DNA from: Pseudomonas jinjuensis
Lineage (GTDB): Bacteria > Pseudomonadota > Gammaproteobacteria > Pseudomonadales > Pseudomonadaceae
Direction of reading: 5' to 3'
DNA: 64,000 bases
NCBI RefSeq assembly: GCF_900103845.1
Contig: NZ_FNIJ01000011.1
Coordinates: 62,001-126,000, forward strand
Part shown: in pieces, positions 40,418 through 52,898 of the stretch
Numbering within the stretch: position 1 is the stretch's first letter
How the letters are laid out: each line of letters starts with the position of its first letter
Notes under the pieces: model-generated
The model's input: only the letters and a program-made list of their open reading frames with translations
What the model was told of the DNA's origin: nothing
Databases searched by the model: none
Made by a program: the position numbers and the translations under genes

Positions 40418-41038
40418 TCAGCCGTTGAGCAGCGGGCGCAGTTCGTTGAGCAGCTTGCGCCGGCTGAATACCAGTTGCCAGCGGTTGCCGCCGAGCTGGC
40501 GCCAGAGCCGCGCCGAGCGGATGCCGGCGAGCAGCAGGGCGCGGATGCGCGCGGCGTTGCTGTTGATCTGCAGGTGGCGCATGTCGCCGTGGACCTGGAT
40601 GCGCTGGCGGAAGGTGCTCAGGGTGTCCTGGTAGAGCGCGGCGCAGGAGGCGATGACGTTGTCGTGCACCAGGCCGAAGTGTTCGACCTGCTGCTGGATC
40701 TGGTCGAGCCGCGAGCCGAGCAGGTCGAGCATGTCGGCGCGCTTGTCCAGCTGGCGTTCCAGGCCGATCAGCAGGAGGGCGTAACGCAGCGGTTCGCGCT
40801 GCAGGGTGGCGGGGTTGCGCTCCAGGGCGCTGGCGAGGGAGCGGAAGCCGTCGCGCAGGTTGATGGTGTCGCCGCCATAGACATCCAGCGTCGACCCCGG
40901 GTTGCGCACCATCAGGCTGCCGAGCATGCATGCCAGGGGCGCCTCGGAAATCTGCCCGGTACGGGCCAGGCGATCGACCAGCGCCGCGGATTCGAATACG
41001 CCGCCGAGGGCGATGAGCTGTTCCTGCAGATTGCTCAC
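40418..41038 (-). CDS. hflD: High frequency lysogenization protein HflD homologue
   Basis: A 206-residue helical protein of the HflD family, named from its effect on lambda CII in E. coli, peripherally attached to the inner membrane. Family text includes [34 protein letters not shown] and [18 protein letters not shown]. Its normal role is unclear; it is almost always next to mnmA. Its start overlaps the mnmA stop by four bases. Confidence 0.93.
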   Translation of the reverse strand: MSNLQEQLIALGGVFESAALVDRLARTGQISEAPLACMLGSLMVRNPGSTLDVYGGDTINLRDGFRSLASALERNPATLQREPLRYALLLIGLERQLDKRADMLDLLGSRLDQIQQQVEHFGLVHDNVIASCAALYQDTLSTFRQRIQVHGDMRHLQINSNAARIRALLLAGIRSARLWRQLGGNRWQLVFSRRKLLNELRPLLNG

Positions 41039-42174
41039 GCGCGCCCTCCGAGGTCCGCCGGCTCGGCCGATTCGATCACGCCGCCGCCGAGGCAGACGTC
41101 GCCGTCATAGAACACCACCGACTGGCCGGGTGTCACCGCGCGCTGCGGCTGGTCGAACAGGGCGCGATAGCCGTCCGCGCTACGTTCCAGCAGGCAATCC
41201 TGGTCGGCCTGGCGGTAGCGCACCTTGGCGCGCAGGGCGCGCGGCTGGTCCAGGTCGACCGGGTTCACCCAGTAGATGTGCGAGGCGTGCAGCGCGCGGG
41301 AGAACAGGCGCGGGTGGTCGTTGCCCTGGCCGACCACCAGCACGTTGCGCTTCAGGTCCTTCTCCAGCACGTACCAGGGGCTGTCGTCGGCATTCTTCAT
41401 GCCGCCGATGCCCAGGCCCTGGCGCTGGCCGATGGTGTGGTACATCAGGCCGTGGTGGCGGCCGATGACGGTGCCTTCGGTGGTCTCGATGTCGCCCGGC
41501 TGGGCCGGCAGGTACTGCTTGAGGAAGTCGCTGAAGCGCCGCTCGCCGATGAAGCAGATGCCGGTGGAATCCTTCTTCTTCGCCGTGGCCAGGCCGTATT
41601 TCTCGGCGATGGCGCGGACTTCGGGCTTTTCCAGTTCGCCGACCGGGAACAGGGTCCTGCCGATCTGTTCGCCGCCGACGGCGTGCAGGAAGTAGCTCTG
41701 GTCCTTGTTCGGGTCCAGCCCCTTGAGCAGCTCGCTGCGCCCGTCGATGTCGCGGCGGCGCACGTAGTGGCCGGTGGCGATCAGGTCGGCGCCCAGCGCC
41801 AGCGCGTAGTCGAGGAAGGCTTTGAACTTGATCTCGCGGTTGCACAGGATGTCCGGGTTCGGCGTGCGCCCGGCCTTGTACTCGGCGAGGAAGTGCTCGA
41901 ACACGTTGTCCCAGTATTCCGCCGCGAAGTTGGCGGTGTGCAGCTTGATGCCGATGCGGTCGCAGACGGCCTGGGCGTCGGCCAGGTCGGTCATGGCGGT
42001 GCAGTATTCGGTGCCGTCGTCCTCTTCCCAGTTCTTCATGAACAGGCCTTCCACCTGGTAGCCCTGCTCCTTGAGCAGGAGGGCGGAAACCGAGGAGTCG
42101 ACGCCGCCGGACATGCCGACGATGACGCGCTCTTTCGAGGGCTGGGCTGCGGAGAGGGGGGCTGAATCGTGCAT
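41035..42174 (-). CDS. mnmA: tRNA-specific 2-thiouridylase
   Basis: A 379-residue enzyme that puts sulfur on C2 of the wobble uridine (U34) of tRNA-Lys, -Glu and -Gln, receiving it from TusE. The PP-loop is GMSGGVDSS. The catalytic cysteines are in [10 protein letters not shown] and [13 protein letters not shown] placed the start at the ATG 42174 ([10 protein letters not shown]); a TTG at 42201 would add nine residues. Neither has a good ribosome site. The tusBCDE relay genes that feed it lie 21 kb away at the right end of this window. Confidence 0.96.
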   Translation of the reverse strand: MHDSAPLSAAQPSKERVIVGMSGGVDSSVSALLLKEQGYQVEGLFMKNWEEDDGTEYCTAMTDLADAQAVCDRIGIKLHTANFAAEYWDNVFEHFLAEYKAGRTPNPDILCNREIKFKAFLDYALALGADLIATGHYVRRRDIDGRSELLKGLDPNKDQSYFLHAVGGEQIGRTLFPVGELEKPEVRAIAEKYGLATAKKKDSTGICFIGERRFSDFLKQYLPAQPGDIETTEGTVIGRHHGLMYHTIGQRQGLGIGGMKNADDSPWYVLEKDLKRNVLVVGQGNDHPRLFSRALHASHIYWVNPVDLDQPRALRAKVRYRQADQDCLLERSADGYRALFDQPQRAVTPGQSVVFYDGDVCLGGGVIESAEPADLGGRA

Positions 42175-42214
42175 GGGGAGGATTGTCGCGGGATTCGTCA
42201 AAAGCGGGATTCTA

Positions 42215-42682
42215 TCAGGCCCGCTCGTCGCCTGACACGCTATGGTCGCGGATCAGTGCCAGCGGGAAGCGTTCGCCGGCCAGGTAGTCGTCGATGCAGC
42301 GCAATACCAGATGGCTGCGCCAGCGCTCGGGCTGCGCGGCGAGTTCGTCGCGGGTCAGCCAGCGTGGGCCGATGATGTCCTCGTCCAGCGCGCGATCCGG
42401 GTGGTGGCGCAGCGGCCTGGCGGCGAAGCAGACGCGCTGGTAGGTCACGCCGTTGGCCGGGGCGGTATAGAGGTAGATGCCGGTCACCGCGGTCAGTTCG
42501 ACCTCCCAGCCGGTTTCCTCCAGGGTTTCGCGCAGGGCGGCCTGGAGCAGGCTTTCGCCATTTTCCAGATGGCCGGCGGGCTGGTTGAGGACTTCACGGC
42601 CTTCGGCCAGTTCCTCGACGAGGAGAAAGCGCCCCTGGTCCTCGACCACGGTGGCAACGGTGACGTGCGGTTGTTCGCTCAT
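42215..42682 (-). CDS. nudJ: Nudix hydrolase, NudJ-like phosphatase
   Basis: A 155-residue Nudix enzyme. The Nudix box is complete: [13 protein letters not shown] followed by RETLEETGW. In E. coli NudJ hydrolyses thiamine pyrimidine pyrophosphates and nucleoside di/triphosphates, and it also precedes mnmA. The ATG at 42682 has AAGGAG at good spacing; the longer frame upstream is not conserved. It is the first gene of nudJ-mnmA-hflD. Confidence 0.9.
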   Translation of the reverse strand: MSEQPHVTVATVVEDQGRFLLVEELAEGREVLNQPAGHLENGESLLQAALRETLEETGWEVELTAVTGIYLYTAPANGVTYQRVCFAARPLRHHPDRALDEDIIGPRWLTRDELAAQPERWRSHLVLRCIDDYLAGERFPLALIRDHSVSGDERA

Positions 42683-42738
42683 GCCGGACTCCTTGAAAGG
42701 CCGATGGATGGAATCTTGCCCTTGTGCCCGGGCCAAAA

Positions 42739-42770
42739 ACAGAACCCCCGGCAGGTGCCGGGGGTTCTGT
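42739..42770 (-). terminator. Terminator of idh
   Basis: A 15-bp perfect stem, ACAGAACCCCCGGCA and its complement, with a GG loop, 13 bases past the idh stop and followed by a T-run on the minus strand. Confidence 0.92.
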
Positions 42771-42783
42771 CTGGCCGGTGCGG

Positions 42784-45012
<2,229 letters not shown>

Positions 45013-45366
45013 TAACTGTGAACTCTCTTCTTTGCTGGGCGTGCAGAGAATCTCGATGCGCGTTGGTAGGCGCGTTCGTCTGCCTCGGAAGGGACGAATT
45101 CGAGAGTTGCCGCGGGGATATTGGGGCACCAGTAGAGCGTTGCACGGCCGGGCCATGGTAGTGGCCTGGCCGTTGCGAGGGGCGGGCGTCTGGTCCCAGA
45201 CGGCGCGGACCTCGATGACTGTTAGGTCACGGCGCGGGAGTATACCACCCTAAAGGAGGGGTGGTGAGGCGGATGTCCGTTAGACCATAGGGATATGTTT
45301 GTCCGGGGTAGAACTGGGCTACGCTGAGTAGCTGCGAGACGATTCAACCACAACGCGGAGTTCAGC
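45013..45366. promoter_or_regulatory. Shared idh/icd divergent promoter region
   Basis: 354 bases with no gene. Visible structures are a hairpin GTCTGG-TC-CCAGAC (45188-45201), an inverted repeat TGAC-N6-GTCA (about 45217-45230), and a stem ACCACCC / GGGTGGT (45244-45250 with 45259-45265). The region must hold both promoters; I could not assign them with confidence. Confidence 0.5.
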
Positions 45367-46623
45367 ATGGGATATCAAAAGATCCAGGTGCCTGCCAGCG
45401 GTGACAAGATCGCCGTCAACGCCGACATGTCCCTGAGTGTGCCGGCCAATCCGATCATTCCCTTCATCGAGGGCGACGGCATCGGCGTCGATATCACGCC
45501 GGTGATGATCAAGGTCGTCGATGTTGCCGTCCAGAAGGCCTACAACGGCGCGCGCAAGATCGCCTGGATGGAAGTCTATGCCGGCGAAAAGGCCACCCAG
45601 GTCTATGACCAGGACACCTGGCTGCCCGACGAAACCCTGGAGGCGGTGCGCGATTACGTCGTTTCCATCAAGGGCCCCCTGACCACGCCGGTCGGTGGCG
45701 GCATCCGCTCCCTGAACGTGGCTCTGCGCCAGCAGCTCGATCTCTACGTCTGCCAGCGTCCGGTGCGCTGGTTCGAGGGCGTGCCGAGCCCGGTGAAGAA
45801 GCCCGGCGATGTCGACATGGTGATCTTCCGCGAGAACTCCGAGGACATCTATGCCGGCGTCGAGTGGAAAGCCGGTTCGCCGGAAGCGGAGAAGGTGATC
45901 AAGTTCCTCACCGAGGAAATGGGCGTCAAGAAGATCCGCTTCACCGAGAACTGCGGCATCGGCATCAAGCCGGTGTCCCTGGACGGCACCAAGCGCCTGG
46001 TGCGCAAGGCGCTGCAATACGCCGTGGACAATGATCGCAGCTCGGTGACCATCGTCCACAAGGGCAACATCATGAAGTTCACCGAGGGTGCCTTCAAGGA
46101 CTGGGGCTACGAAGTGGCCCGCGACGAGTTCGGCGCCCAGCTGCTCGACGGCGGCCCGTGGATGCAGTTCAAGAACCCCAATACCGGCAAGAACATCGTG
46201 GTCAAGGACGTCATCGCCGACGCCATGCTGCAGCAGATCCTGCTGCGGCCGGCCGAGTACGACGTGATCGCTACCCTGAACCTGAATGGCGACTACCTGT
46301 CCGACGCCCTGGCGGCGGAGGTGGGCGGCATCGGCATCGCGCCGGGGGCCAACCTGTCCGACTCGGTGGCCATGTTCGAGGCGACCCACGGTACCGCGCC
46401 GAAATACGCCGGCCAGGACAAGGTGAACCCGGGCTCGCTGATCCTTTCCGCCGAGATGATGCTGCGCCACATGGGCTGGACCGAAGCGGCGGACCTGATC
46501 ATCAAGGGCATGGATGGCGCGATCGCCGCTCGCACTGTCACTTATGACTTCGAACGGCTGATGGACGGCGCCAGGCTGCTGTCCTGCTCCGAGTTCGGCG
46601 ATGCGATGATCGCCAAGATGTAA
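45367..46623 (+). CDS. icd: Dimeric NADP-dependent isocitrate dehydrogenase
   Basis: A 418-residue TCA-cycle enzyme, isocitrate to 2-oxoglutarate. The substrate loop is intact in [13 protein letters not shown], whose Ser is the site phosphorylated by AceK in E. coli, so flux between the TCA cycle and AceA could be switched here. Other landmarks are [23 protein letters not shown] and the NADP site [16 protein letters not shown]. It starts at 45367 with GGAG nearby and ends at a shared hairpin with cspD. Confidence 0.97.
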   Translation: MGYQKIQVPASGDKIAVNADMSLSVPANPIIPFIEGDGIGVDITPVMIKVVDVAVQKAYNGARKIAWMEVYAGEKATQVYDQDTWLPDETLEAVRDYVVSIKGPLTTPVGGGIRSLNVALRQQLDLYVCQRPVRWFEGVPSPVKKPGDVDMVIFRENSEDIYAGVEWKAGSPEAEKVIKFLTEEMGVKKIRFTENCGIGIKPVSLDGTKRLVRKALQYAVDNDRSSVTIVHKGNIMKFTEGAFKDWGYEVARDEFGAQLLDGGPWMQFKNPNTGKNIVVKDVIADAMLQQILLRPAEYDVIATLNLNGDYLSDALAAEVGGIGIAPGANLSDSVAMFEATHGTAPKYAGQDKVNPGSLILSAEMMLRHMGWTEAADLIIKGMDGAIAARTVTYDFERLMDGARLLSCSEFGDAMIAKM

Positions 46624-46634
46624 CAGGGGTGCGC

Positions 46635-46672
46635 AAACGAGGAAGGCCGGTCTATGCCGGCTTTCTTCGTTT
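46635..46672 (+). terminator. Long hairpin between icd and cspD
   Basis: A 16-bp stem with two G-T pairs (AAACGAGGAAGGCCGG with CCGGCTTTCTTCGTTT) and a 6-base loop, 11 bases after the icd stop. It sits between convergent genes and probably ends icd. Confidence 0.75.
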
Positions 46673-46700
46673 CAGGGGGGAAGGAAGGTTTGCTGTGCGG

Positions 46701-46976
46701 TCAGGCTTCGCTAGTGACTGTCTGGGGGGCTTCGCTCGCGACTGCCTGTGTGGGGGCGTTGCTGGCGTTGGCACCGATCGGTTGGATGTTGACGGCGTGC
46801 AACCCCTTCGGGCCTTGCAGGATCTCGAAGCTGACGGGTTGGCCGGCCTTCAGGGTCTTGTAACCATCCATCTGGATGGCCGAGTAATGAGCGAACAGGT
46901 CCTCATCTCGGCCGTCGGCCAGGATGAACCCGTAGCCCTTGGCGTTGTTGAACCACTTGACCTTACCGCTGAGCAT
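46701..46976 (-). CDS. cspD: Cold-shock domain protein CspD
   Basis: A 91-residue protein: one cold-shock domain (1-67) with RNP1 in [10 protein letters not shown] and RNP2-like DLFAHYSAI, then an Ala/Ser-rich tail (about 68-91). CspD in E. coli binds single-stranded DNA, blocks replication and is made in stationary phase. The start [16 protein letters not shown] at 46976 is the family start, with AGGGAGA upstream; the longer frame is spurious. It is divergent from clpS, the same order as in other gammaproteobacteria. Confidence 0.95.
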   Translation of the reverse strand: MLSGKVKWFNNAKGYGFILADGRDEDLFAHYSAIQMDGYKTLKAGQPVSFEILQGPKGLHAVNIQPIGANASNAPTQAVASEAPQTVTSEA

Positions 46977-47070
46977 GCTGATCTCCCTCTGCAAAGGACT
47001 CCATTGCTGGAGTATCATCCACTTCGATTCCGCTGCAGCCTTGGAAAAGACTGGATTTCCGGAACTCCTG

Positions 47071-47089
47071 ATACCCTCCAGGTGGGTAT
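47071..47089. repeat. Hairpin in the cspD-clpS divergent region
   Basis: ATACCC and GGGTAT form a 6-bp stem with a 7-base loop, followed on the plus strand by TCTTTGTTTG. It lies in the 5' leader of either cspD or clpS. It is weak as a terminator and may be chance. Confidence 0.3.
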
Positions 47090-47206
47090 TCTTTGTTTGT
47101 AACACCCTTTTGCCGTTAGTCAAGGCGGCGTCGCCAGTGGTCGGGATGGGCTTCAAACTTCCCGTTTACCGCTCAACTCCTCAGCCCGCAAAGCTTTCAT
47201 TCCAGC

Positions 47207-47569
47207 ATGCATGCAAGTAGCCAGATTCGACTAACATTCAATCAAGACCGCCCTGATCCGTTGGAAGACGAAGGGACGGGCCTTGCGGTGGAAGAGGCCA
47301 AGCCGGCCCTGAAACCACCACCCATGTATAAGGTCGTGATGTTCAACGACGATTACACGCCCATGGATTTCGTGGTAGAGGTGCTCGAACTGTACTTCAA
47401 CATGAACCGGGAGCAGGCCACCAAAGTCATGTTGACCGTGCATACTCAAGGAAAGGCGATTTGCGGGGTGTTCACTCGCGACATCGCTGAAACCAAGGCC
47501 ATGCAGGTCAATCAATATGCAAGGGAGAGCCAGCATCCATTGTTGTGTGAAATAGAGAAAGACGGTTGA
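47207..47569 (+). CDS. clpS: ClpS, N-degron adaptor for ClpAP
   Basis: A 120-residue adaptor. The core (about 38-118) has [18 protein letters not shown], whose Asp-Asp pair and Met line the pocket for N-terminal Leu, Phe, Trp and Tyr, and ends in [11 protein letters not shown]. The flexible N-terminus (1-37) is the part that inserts into ClpA. It starts at 47207 ([11 protein letters not shown]) and leads clpA by 28 bases. The aminoacyl transferases that create its substrates, bpt and aat, lie 3 kb downstream. Confidence 0.97.
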   Translation: MHASSQIRLTFNQDRPDPLEDEGTGLAVEEAKPALKPPPMYKVVMFNDDYTPMDFVVEVLELYFNMNREQATKVMLTVHTQGKAICGVFTRDIAETKAMQVNQYARESQHPLLCEIEKDG

Positions 47570-47597
47570 CGCAGAAGTTTGGGAGAGAGGTGAAGTC

Positions 47598-49868
47598 ATG
47601 TTGAATCGAGAGCTCGAAGTCACCCTCAATCTCGCCTTCAAGGAGGCGAGGGCCAAGCGGCATGAATTCATGACCGTCGAGCATTTGCTGCTGGCGCTCC
47701 TGGACAACGAGGCCGCGGCGACCGTGCTGCGGGCTTGCGGGGCGAACCTGGACAAGCTGCGGCGGGACTTGCAGGAATTCATCGACTCCACCACGCCGCT
47801 GATTCCCCAGCACGACGAGGATCGCGAAACCCAGCCGACGCTGGGCTTCCAGCGCGTCCTGCAGCGTGCGGTGTTCCATGTGCAGAGTTCCGGCAAGCGC
47901 GAAGTGACCGGCGCCAACGTGCTGGTGGCGATCTTCAGCGAACAGGAAAGCCAGGCGGTGTTCCTGCTCAAGCAGCAGAGCGTCGCCCGTATAGATGTGG
48001 TCAACTACATCGCCCATGGCATCTCCAAGGTGCCCGGCCATGCCGAGCATCAGGACAGCGAACAGGACATGCAGGATGAAGAGGGTGGTGAATCCTCGAC
48101 CTCCAGCCATCCGTTGGATGCCTATGCCAGCAATCTGAACGAACTGGCGCGGCAGGGGCGGATCGATCCGCTGGTCGGGCGCGAGCCGGAAGTCGAGCGG
48201 GTGGCGCAGATCCTTGCTCGTCGGCGCAAGAACAACCCGCTGCTGGTTGGCGAGGCGGGCGTCGGCAAGACGGCCATCGCCGAAGGCCTGGCCAAGCGCA
48301 TCGTCGATGGCCAGGTGCCCGACCTGCTGTCCGACAGCGTGGTCTACTCGCTGGACCTCGGCGCGCTGCTGGCCGGCACCAAATACCGCGGCGACTTCGA
48401 GAAGCGCTTCAAGGCGCTGCTCAACGAACTGCGCAAGCGCCCGCACGCGGTGCTGTTCATCGACGAGATCCACACCATCATCGGCGCCGGTGCGGCCTCC
48501 GGTGGGGTGATGGATGCTTCCAACCTGCTCAAGCCGCTGCTGTCCTCCGGCGAGATCCGCTGCATCGGCTCGACGACCTTCCAGGAATTCCGCGGCATCT
48601 TCGAGAAGGACCGCGCCCTGGCGCGGCGCTTCCAGAAGGTCGACGTGGTCGAGCCATCCGTGGAAGACACCGTCGGCATCCTCAAGGGCCTCAAGGCGCG
48701 CTTCGAGCAGCATCACCGCATCGAGTACAGCGACGAAGCCCTGCGCGCGGCGGCGGAGCTGGCGGCCCGCTACATCAACGACCGCCACATGCCGGACAAG
48801 GCCATCGACGTGATCGACGAGGCCGGCGCCTACCAGCGCCTGCAGCCGGAAGAGAAGCGCGTGAAGCGCATCGAGGTGGCCCAGGTCGAGGACATCGTGG
48901 CGAAGATCGCGCGCATTCCGCCGAAGCACGTCACCACGTCGGACAAGGAGCTGCTGCGCAATCTCGAGCGCGACCTCAAGCTCACCGTGTTCGGCCAGAG
49001 CGATGCCATCGAATCGCTGTCCACCGCGATCAAGCTGTCCCGGGCCGGGTTGAAGTCGCCGGACAAGCCGGTCGGCTCCTTCCTCTTCGCCGGTCCCACC
49101 GGGGTCGGCAAGACCGAAGTGGCGCGGCAGCTGGCCAAGGCGCTGGGCGTCGAGCTGGTGCGCTTCGACATGTCCGAGTACATGGAGCGGCATACCGTGT
49201 CGCGGCTGATCGGCGCGCCTCCCGGCTACGTCGGGTTCGACCAGGGCGGGCTGCTCACCGAGGCGATCACCAAGACGCCGCACTGCGTGCTGCTGCTGGA
49301 CGAGATCGAGAAGGCCCACCCGGAAGTCTTCAACCTGCTGCTGCAGGTGATGGACCACGGCACCCTGACCGACAACAACGGGCGCAAGGCGGACTTCCGC
49401 AGCGTCATCCTGATCATGACCACCAACGCCGGTGCGGAAACCGCGGCGCGGGCCTCCATCGGCTTCACGCTGCAGGACCACTCCAGCGACGCCATGGAAG
49501 TGATCAAGAAGAGCTTCACGCCGGAGTTCCGCAACCGCCTGGATACCGTCATCCAGTTCGGCCGCCTGAGCCACGAGACCATCAAGTCCGTGGTCGACAA
49601 GTTCCTCATCGAACTTCAGGCGCAGTTGGAGGACAAGCGTGTCCAGCTCGAAGTCAGCGATGCCGCGCGCGGCTGGCTGGCGGAGAAGGGCTACGACCCG
49701 CAGATGGGTGCGCGACCGATGGCACGGCTGATCCAGGACAAGATCAAGCGTCCGCTGGCCGAGGAAATCCTCTTCGGCGAACTGGCCGAGCATGGCGGCG
49801 TGGCTCACGTCGACCTGAAGGACGAGGAGCTGGTCTTCGAGTACGAAACGGTCGCCGAGCCTGCCTGA
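47598..49868 (+). CDS. clpA: ClpA, AAA+ unfoldase of the ClpAP protease
   Basis: A 756-residue unfoldase: Clp-N domain (1-145), then two AAA+ modules. Walker A motifs are GEAGVGKTA (D1) and GPTGVGKTE (D2), with Walker [11 protein letters not shown] and [10 protein letters not shown]. The ClpP-docking loop has IGF (ASIGFTLQ). It unfolds substrates, including those brought by ClpS, and feeds them to ClpP, which is encoded elsewhere. An acidic linker (about 148-170) follows the N-domain. The start [13 protein letters not shown] has GAGAGGTG upstream. Confidence 0.97.
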   Translation: MLNRELEVTLNLAFKEARAKRHEFMTVEHLLLALLDNEAAATVLRACGANLDKLRRDLQEFIDSTTPLIPQHDEDRETQPTLGFQRVLQRAVFHVQSSGKREVTGANVLVAIFSEQESQAVFLLKQQSVARIDVVNYIAHGISKVPGHAEHQDSEQDMQDEEGGESSTSSHPLDAYASNLNELARQGRIDPLVGREPEVERVAQILARRRKNNPLLVGEAGVGKTAIAEGLAKRIVDGQVPDLLSDSVVYSLDLGALLAGTKYRGDFEKRFKALLNELRKRPHAVLFIDEIHTIIGAGAASGGVMDASNLLKPLLSSGEIRCIGSTTFQEFRGIFEKDRALARRFQKVDVVEPSVEDTVGILKGLKARFEQHHRIEYSDEALRAAAELAARYINDRHMPDKAIDVIDEAGAYQRLQPEEKRVKRIEVAQVEDIVAKIARIPPKHVTTSDKELLRNLERDLKLTVFGQSDAIESLSTAIKLSRAGLKSPDKPVGSFLFAGPTGVGKTEVARQLAKALGVELVRFDMSEYMERHTVSRLIGAPPGYVGFDQGGLLTEAITKTPHCVLLLDEIEKAHPEVFNLLLQVMDHGTLTDNNGRKADFRSVILIMTTNAGAETAARASIGFTLQDHSSDAMEVIKKSFTPEFRNRLDTVIQFGRLSHETIKSVVDKFLIELQAQLEDKRVQLEVSDAARGWLAEKGYDPQMGARPMARLIQDKIKRPLAEEILFGELAEHGGVAHVDLKDEELVFEYETVAEPA

Positions 49869-49890
49869 GGCTCGGTTTCGCGGAAATGAA

Positions 49891-49913
49891 AACGCCCGGC
49901 AATGCCGGGCGTT
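49891..49913. terminator. Bidirectional terminator between clpA and infA
   Basis: Stem AACGCCCGGC / GCCGGGCGTT with an AAT loop. The minus strand continues TTTTCATTT, the plus strand TCTTCTGTT, so it can serve both convergent genes. Confidence 0.88.
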
Positions 49914-49955
49914 CTTCTGTTCGTCTGGGCGTTTCGGTTGCCCAGGGTACCGGCC

Positions 49956-50174
49956 TTAGCGGGCGCGGTAGGTGATGCGACCCTTGCTCAGGTCGTAGGG
50001 CGTCAGTTCTACGCGAACCTTGTCGCCGGTCAGGATACGAATGTAATTCTTGCGCATCTTACCGGAGATGTGCGCGGTAACGACGTGCCCGTTCTCCAAC
50101 TCCACGCGGAACATGGTGTTGGGCAGGGTGTCGATGACAGTGCCTTCCATTTCGAAGCTGTCTTCTTTCGACAT
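49956..50174 (-). CDS. infA: Translation initiation factor IF-1
   Basis: A 72-residue S1/OB-fold protein that blocks the ribosomal A site during initiation. Family text: [38 protein letters not shown], and the end GRITYRAR. The ATG at 50174 gives [11 protein letters not shown] and has GAGGG upstream. It lies between clpA and bpt, a placing shared with E. coli (clpA-infA-aat). Confidence 0.97.
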   Translation of the reverse strand: MSKEDSFEMEGTVIDTLPNTMFRVELENGHVVTAHISGKMRKNYIRILTGDKVRVELTPYDLSKGRITYRAR

Positions 50175-50279
50175 GCAGTAGAGCCCTCGGTATCTATGGG
50201 TGGCCCCGTTGTGGGCCATTAAAAAAGGCGAGCATTGTGCCTGAAAACGCCGGGTTGCGCCACGGGGCGATGAAAACAG

Positions 50280-50987
50280 TCAGCTCAATACGACCCAGCG
50301 CTGGTTGACGAACAGCTCGATCGGACGGTACTGGGTCTTGTAGTTCATCTTCCGGCAGTTCTTTATCCAGTACCCAAGGTAGACCGCCTGCAGGCCCAGG
50401 CGTGCGCTTTCGCCGATCTGCCAGAGAATGGCGTAGCGGCCAAGGCTGCGGCGCTCTTCGTCCGGGTCGTAGAAGGTGTAGACCGCGGAAAGCCCGTTGG
50501 GCAGCACGTCGGTCACCGCGACGGCGAGCAGCCGGCCCTGCAGGCGGAATTCGTAGAAACGGCTGAACGGCAGGTCGCGCACCAGAAAGGTGGTGAACTG
50601 ATCGCGGCTGGGCGGGTACATGTCGCCGTCCGCGTGGCGCTGTTCGATGTAGCGCGTGTACAGCGCGTAGTACTCCTCGGTGAAGGACGGACGACGCTTG
50701 AATACTTCGAGATCGGCGTTGCGCTTGAGGATACGCTTCTGCTGGCGGTTCGGGTGGAACGGAGCGACAGGAATGCGCGCGGGGATGCAGGCGGTGCAGT
50801 GCTGGCAGTGGGGGCGGTAGAGGTGCTCGCCGCTGCGCCGGAAGCCGACTTCGGAAAGCGACGCGTACAACTGGGCATCCATCGGCTGGCTGGGGTCGAG
50901 AAACAGCGTAGTTGCCTGTTCCTCGGGCAGGTAGCTGCAAGGATGCGGTTGGGTGGCGTAGAACTTCAGGCGGGCCAGTTCGGTCAT
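50280..50987 (-). CDS. bpt: Aspartate/glutamate leucyltransferase Bpt (arginyltransferase family)
   Basis: A 235-residue protein transferase. By analogy with Vibrio vulnificus Bpt it adds leucine from Leu-tRNA to proteins starting with Asp or Glu, making them targets for ClpS. The cysteine cluster expected of ATE1-like proteins is in [11 protein letters not shown] and [12 protein letters not shown]. The core has [15 protein letters not shown] and [16 protein letters not shown]. It follows aat by 32 bases on the same strand. It is often annotated ate in Pseudomonas; leucyl specificity is inferred. Confidence 0.92.
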   Translation of the reverse strand: MTELARLKFYATQPHPCSYLPEEQATTLFLDPSQPMDAQLYASLSEVGFRRSGEHLYRPHCQHCTACIPARIPVAPFHPNRQQKRILKRNADLEVFKRRPSFTEEYYALYTRYIEQRHADGDMYPPSRDQFTTFLVRDLPFSRFYEFRLQGRLLAVAVTDVLPNGLSAVYTFYDPDEERRSLGRYAILWQIGESARLGLQAVYLGYWIKNCRKMNYKTQYRPIELFVNQRWVVLS

Positions 50988-51019
50988 GTTTCAACCCCCA
51001 CGGAAACCCTCTGGCAAGT

Positions 51020-51724
51020 TTATGCCAGGCCGGGCAAGTCCGCTTGCGAACGCCAGTCGTGCGCTGGCTGTTGGTCGAGATACAGGCGCAGGTACTCGGC
51101 GAATTCCCGGCGGGGAATGGCCCGTGCGCCCAGGCTGTGGAGGTGCTGGGTCGGCATCTGGCAGTCGATCAGGGCGAAACCGGCGGCGCGCAGCCGCTGG
51201 ACCAGGCCGACGAACGCGACTTTCGAGGCGTTGTCCCGGCGGCTGAACATCGACTCGCCGAAGAACAGCCGGCCCATGGCCAGCCCGTAGAGCCCGCCCA
51301 CCAGTTCGCCGTCCGCCCAGGCCTCGACGGAATGGGCGATGCCGCGGCGATGCAGGTCGATGTAGGCATTCTGCATCGCCTCGGTGATCCAGGTGCCGTC
51401 AGCGTAATCCCGCGGAGCGGCGCACTGGCGGATGACGTCAGCGAACGCCTGGTCGATGGTGATCCGGAAGCGCTGCTGGCGCAGGCATTTCGCCAGGCTG
51501 CGGGAAATGTGCAGTTCGTCGGGAAACAGCACGGTGCGTGGATCGGGCGACCACCAGAGCAGCGGCTGGCCGTCCTGGTACCAGGGGAAGCAGCCATGCC
51601 GGTAGGCCTGGATCAGCCGGCGCGGGTCGAGGTCCCCGCCGGCCGCGAGCAGGCCGTTGGGCTCGTGCAGGGCCTTTTCCAGGGGCGGGAACTCGAAATT
51701 GCGGCGGGATAGCCAGGTCAGCAT
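51020..51724 (-). CDS. aat: Leucyl/phenylalanyl-tRNA--protein transferase
   Basis: A 234-residue enzyme that adds Leu or Phe to proteins with N-terminal Lys or Arg, creating primary N-degrons for ClpS. Conserved text includes [38 protein letters not shown] and [16 protein letters not shown]. The start [14 protein letters not shown] matches relatives, and AAGG-type sequence is weak. It shares strand and probably transcript with bpt and follows trxB by 35 bases. Confidence 0.96.
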   Translation of the reverse strand: MLTWLSRRNFEFPPLEKALHEPNGLLAAGGDLDPRRLIQAYRHGCFPWYQDGQPLLWWSPDPRTVLFPDELHISRSLAKCLRQQRFRITIDQAFADVIRQCAAPRDYADGTWITEAMQNAYIDLHRRGIAHSVEAWADGELVGGLYGLAMGRLFFGESMFSRRDNASKVAFVGLVQRLRAAGFALIDCQMPTQHLHSLGARAIPRREFAEYLRLYLDQQPAHDWRSQADLPGLA

Positions 51725-51759
51725 GGCGGGGCAGGGGAGGGCGGGCCTCCCCGGACTGG

Positions 51760-52875
<1,116 letters not shown>

Positions 52876-52898
52876 TCACAGACTCTCGGACGCGCCCC

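Noticed and set aside
45188-45265. The hairpins between idh and icd as a riboswitch or transcription attenuator
   Set aside because: The stems are short and separate, with no conserved aptamer core or T-run.
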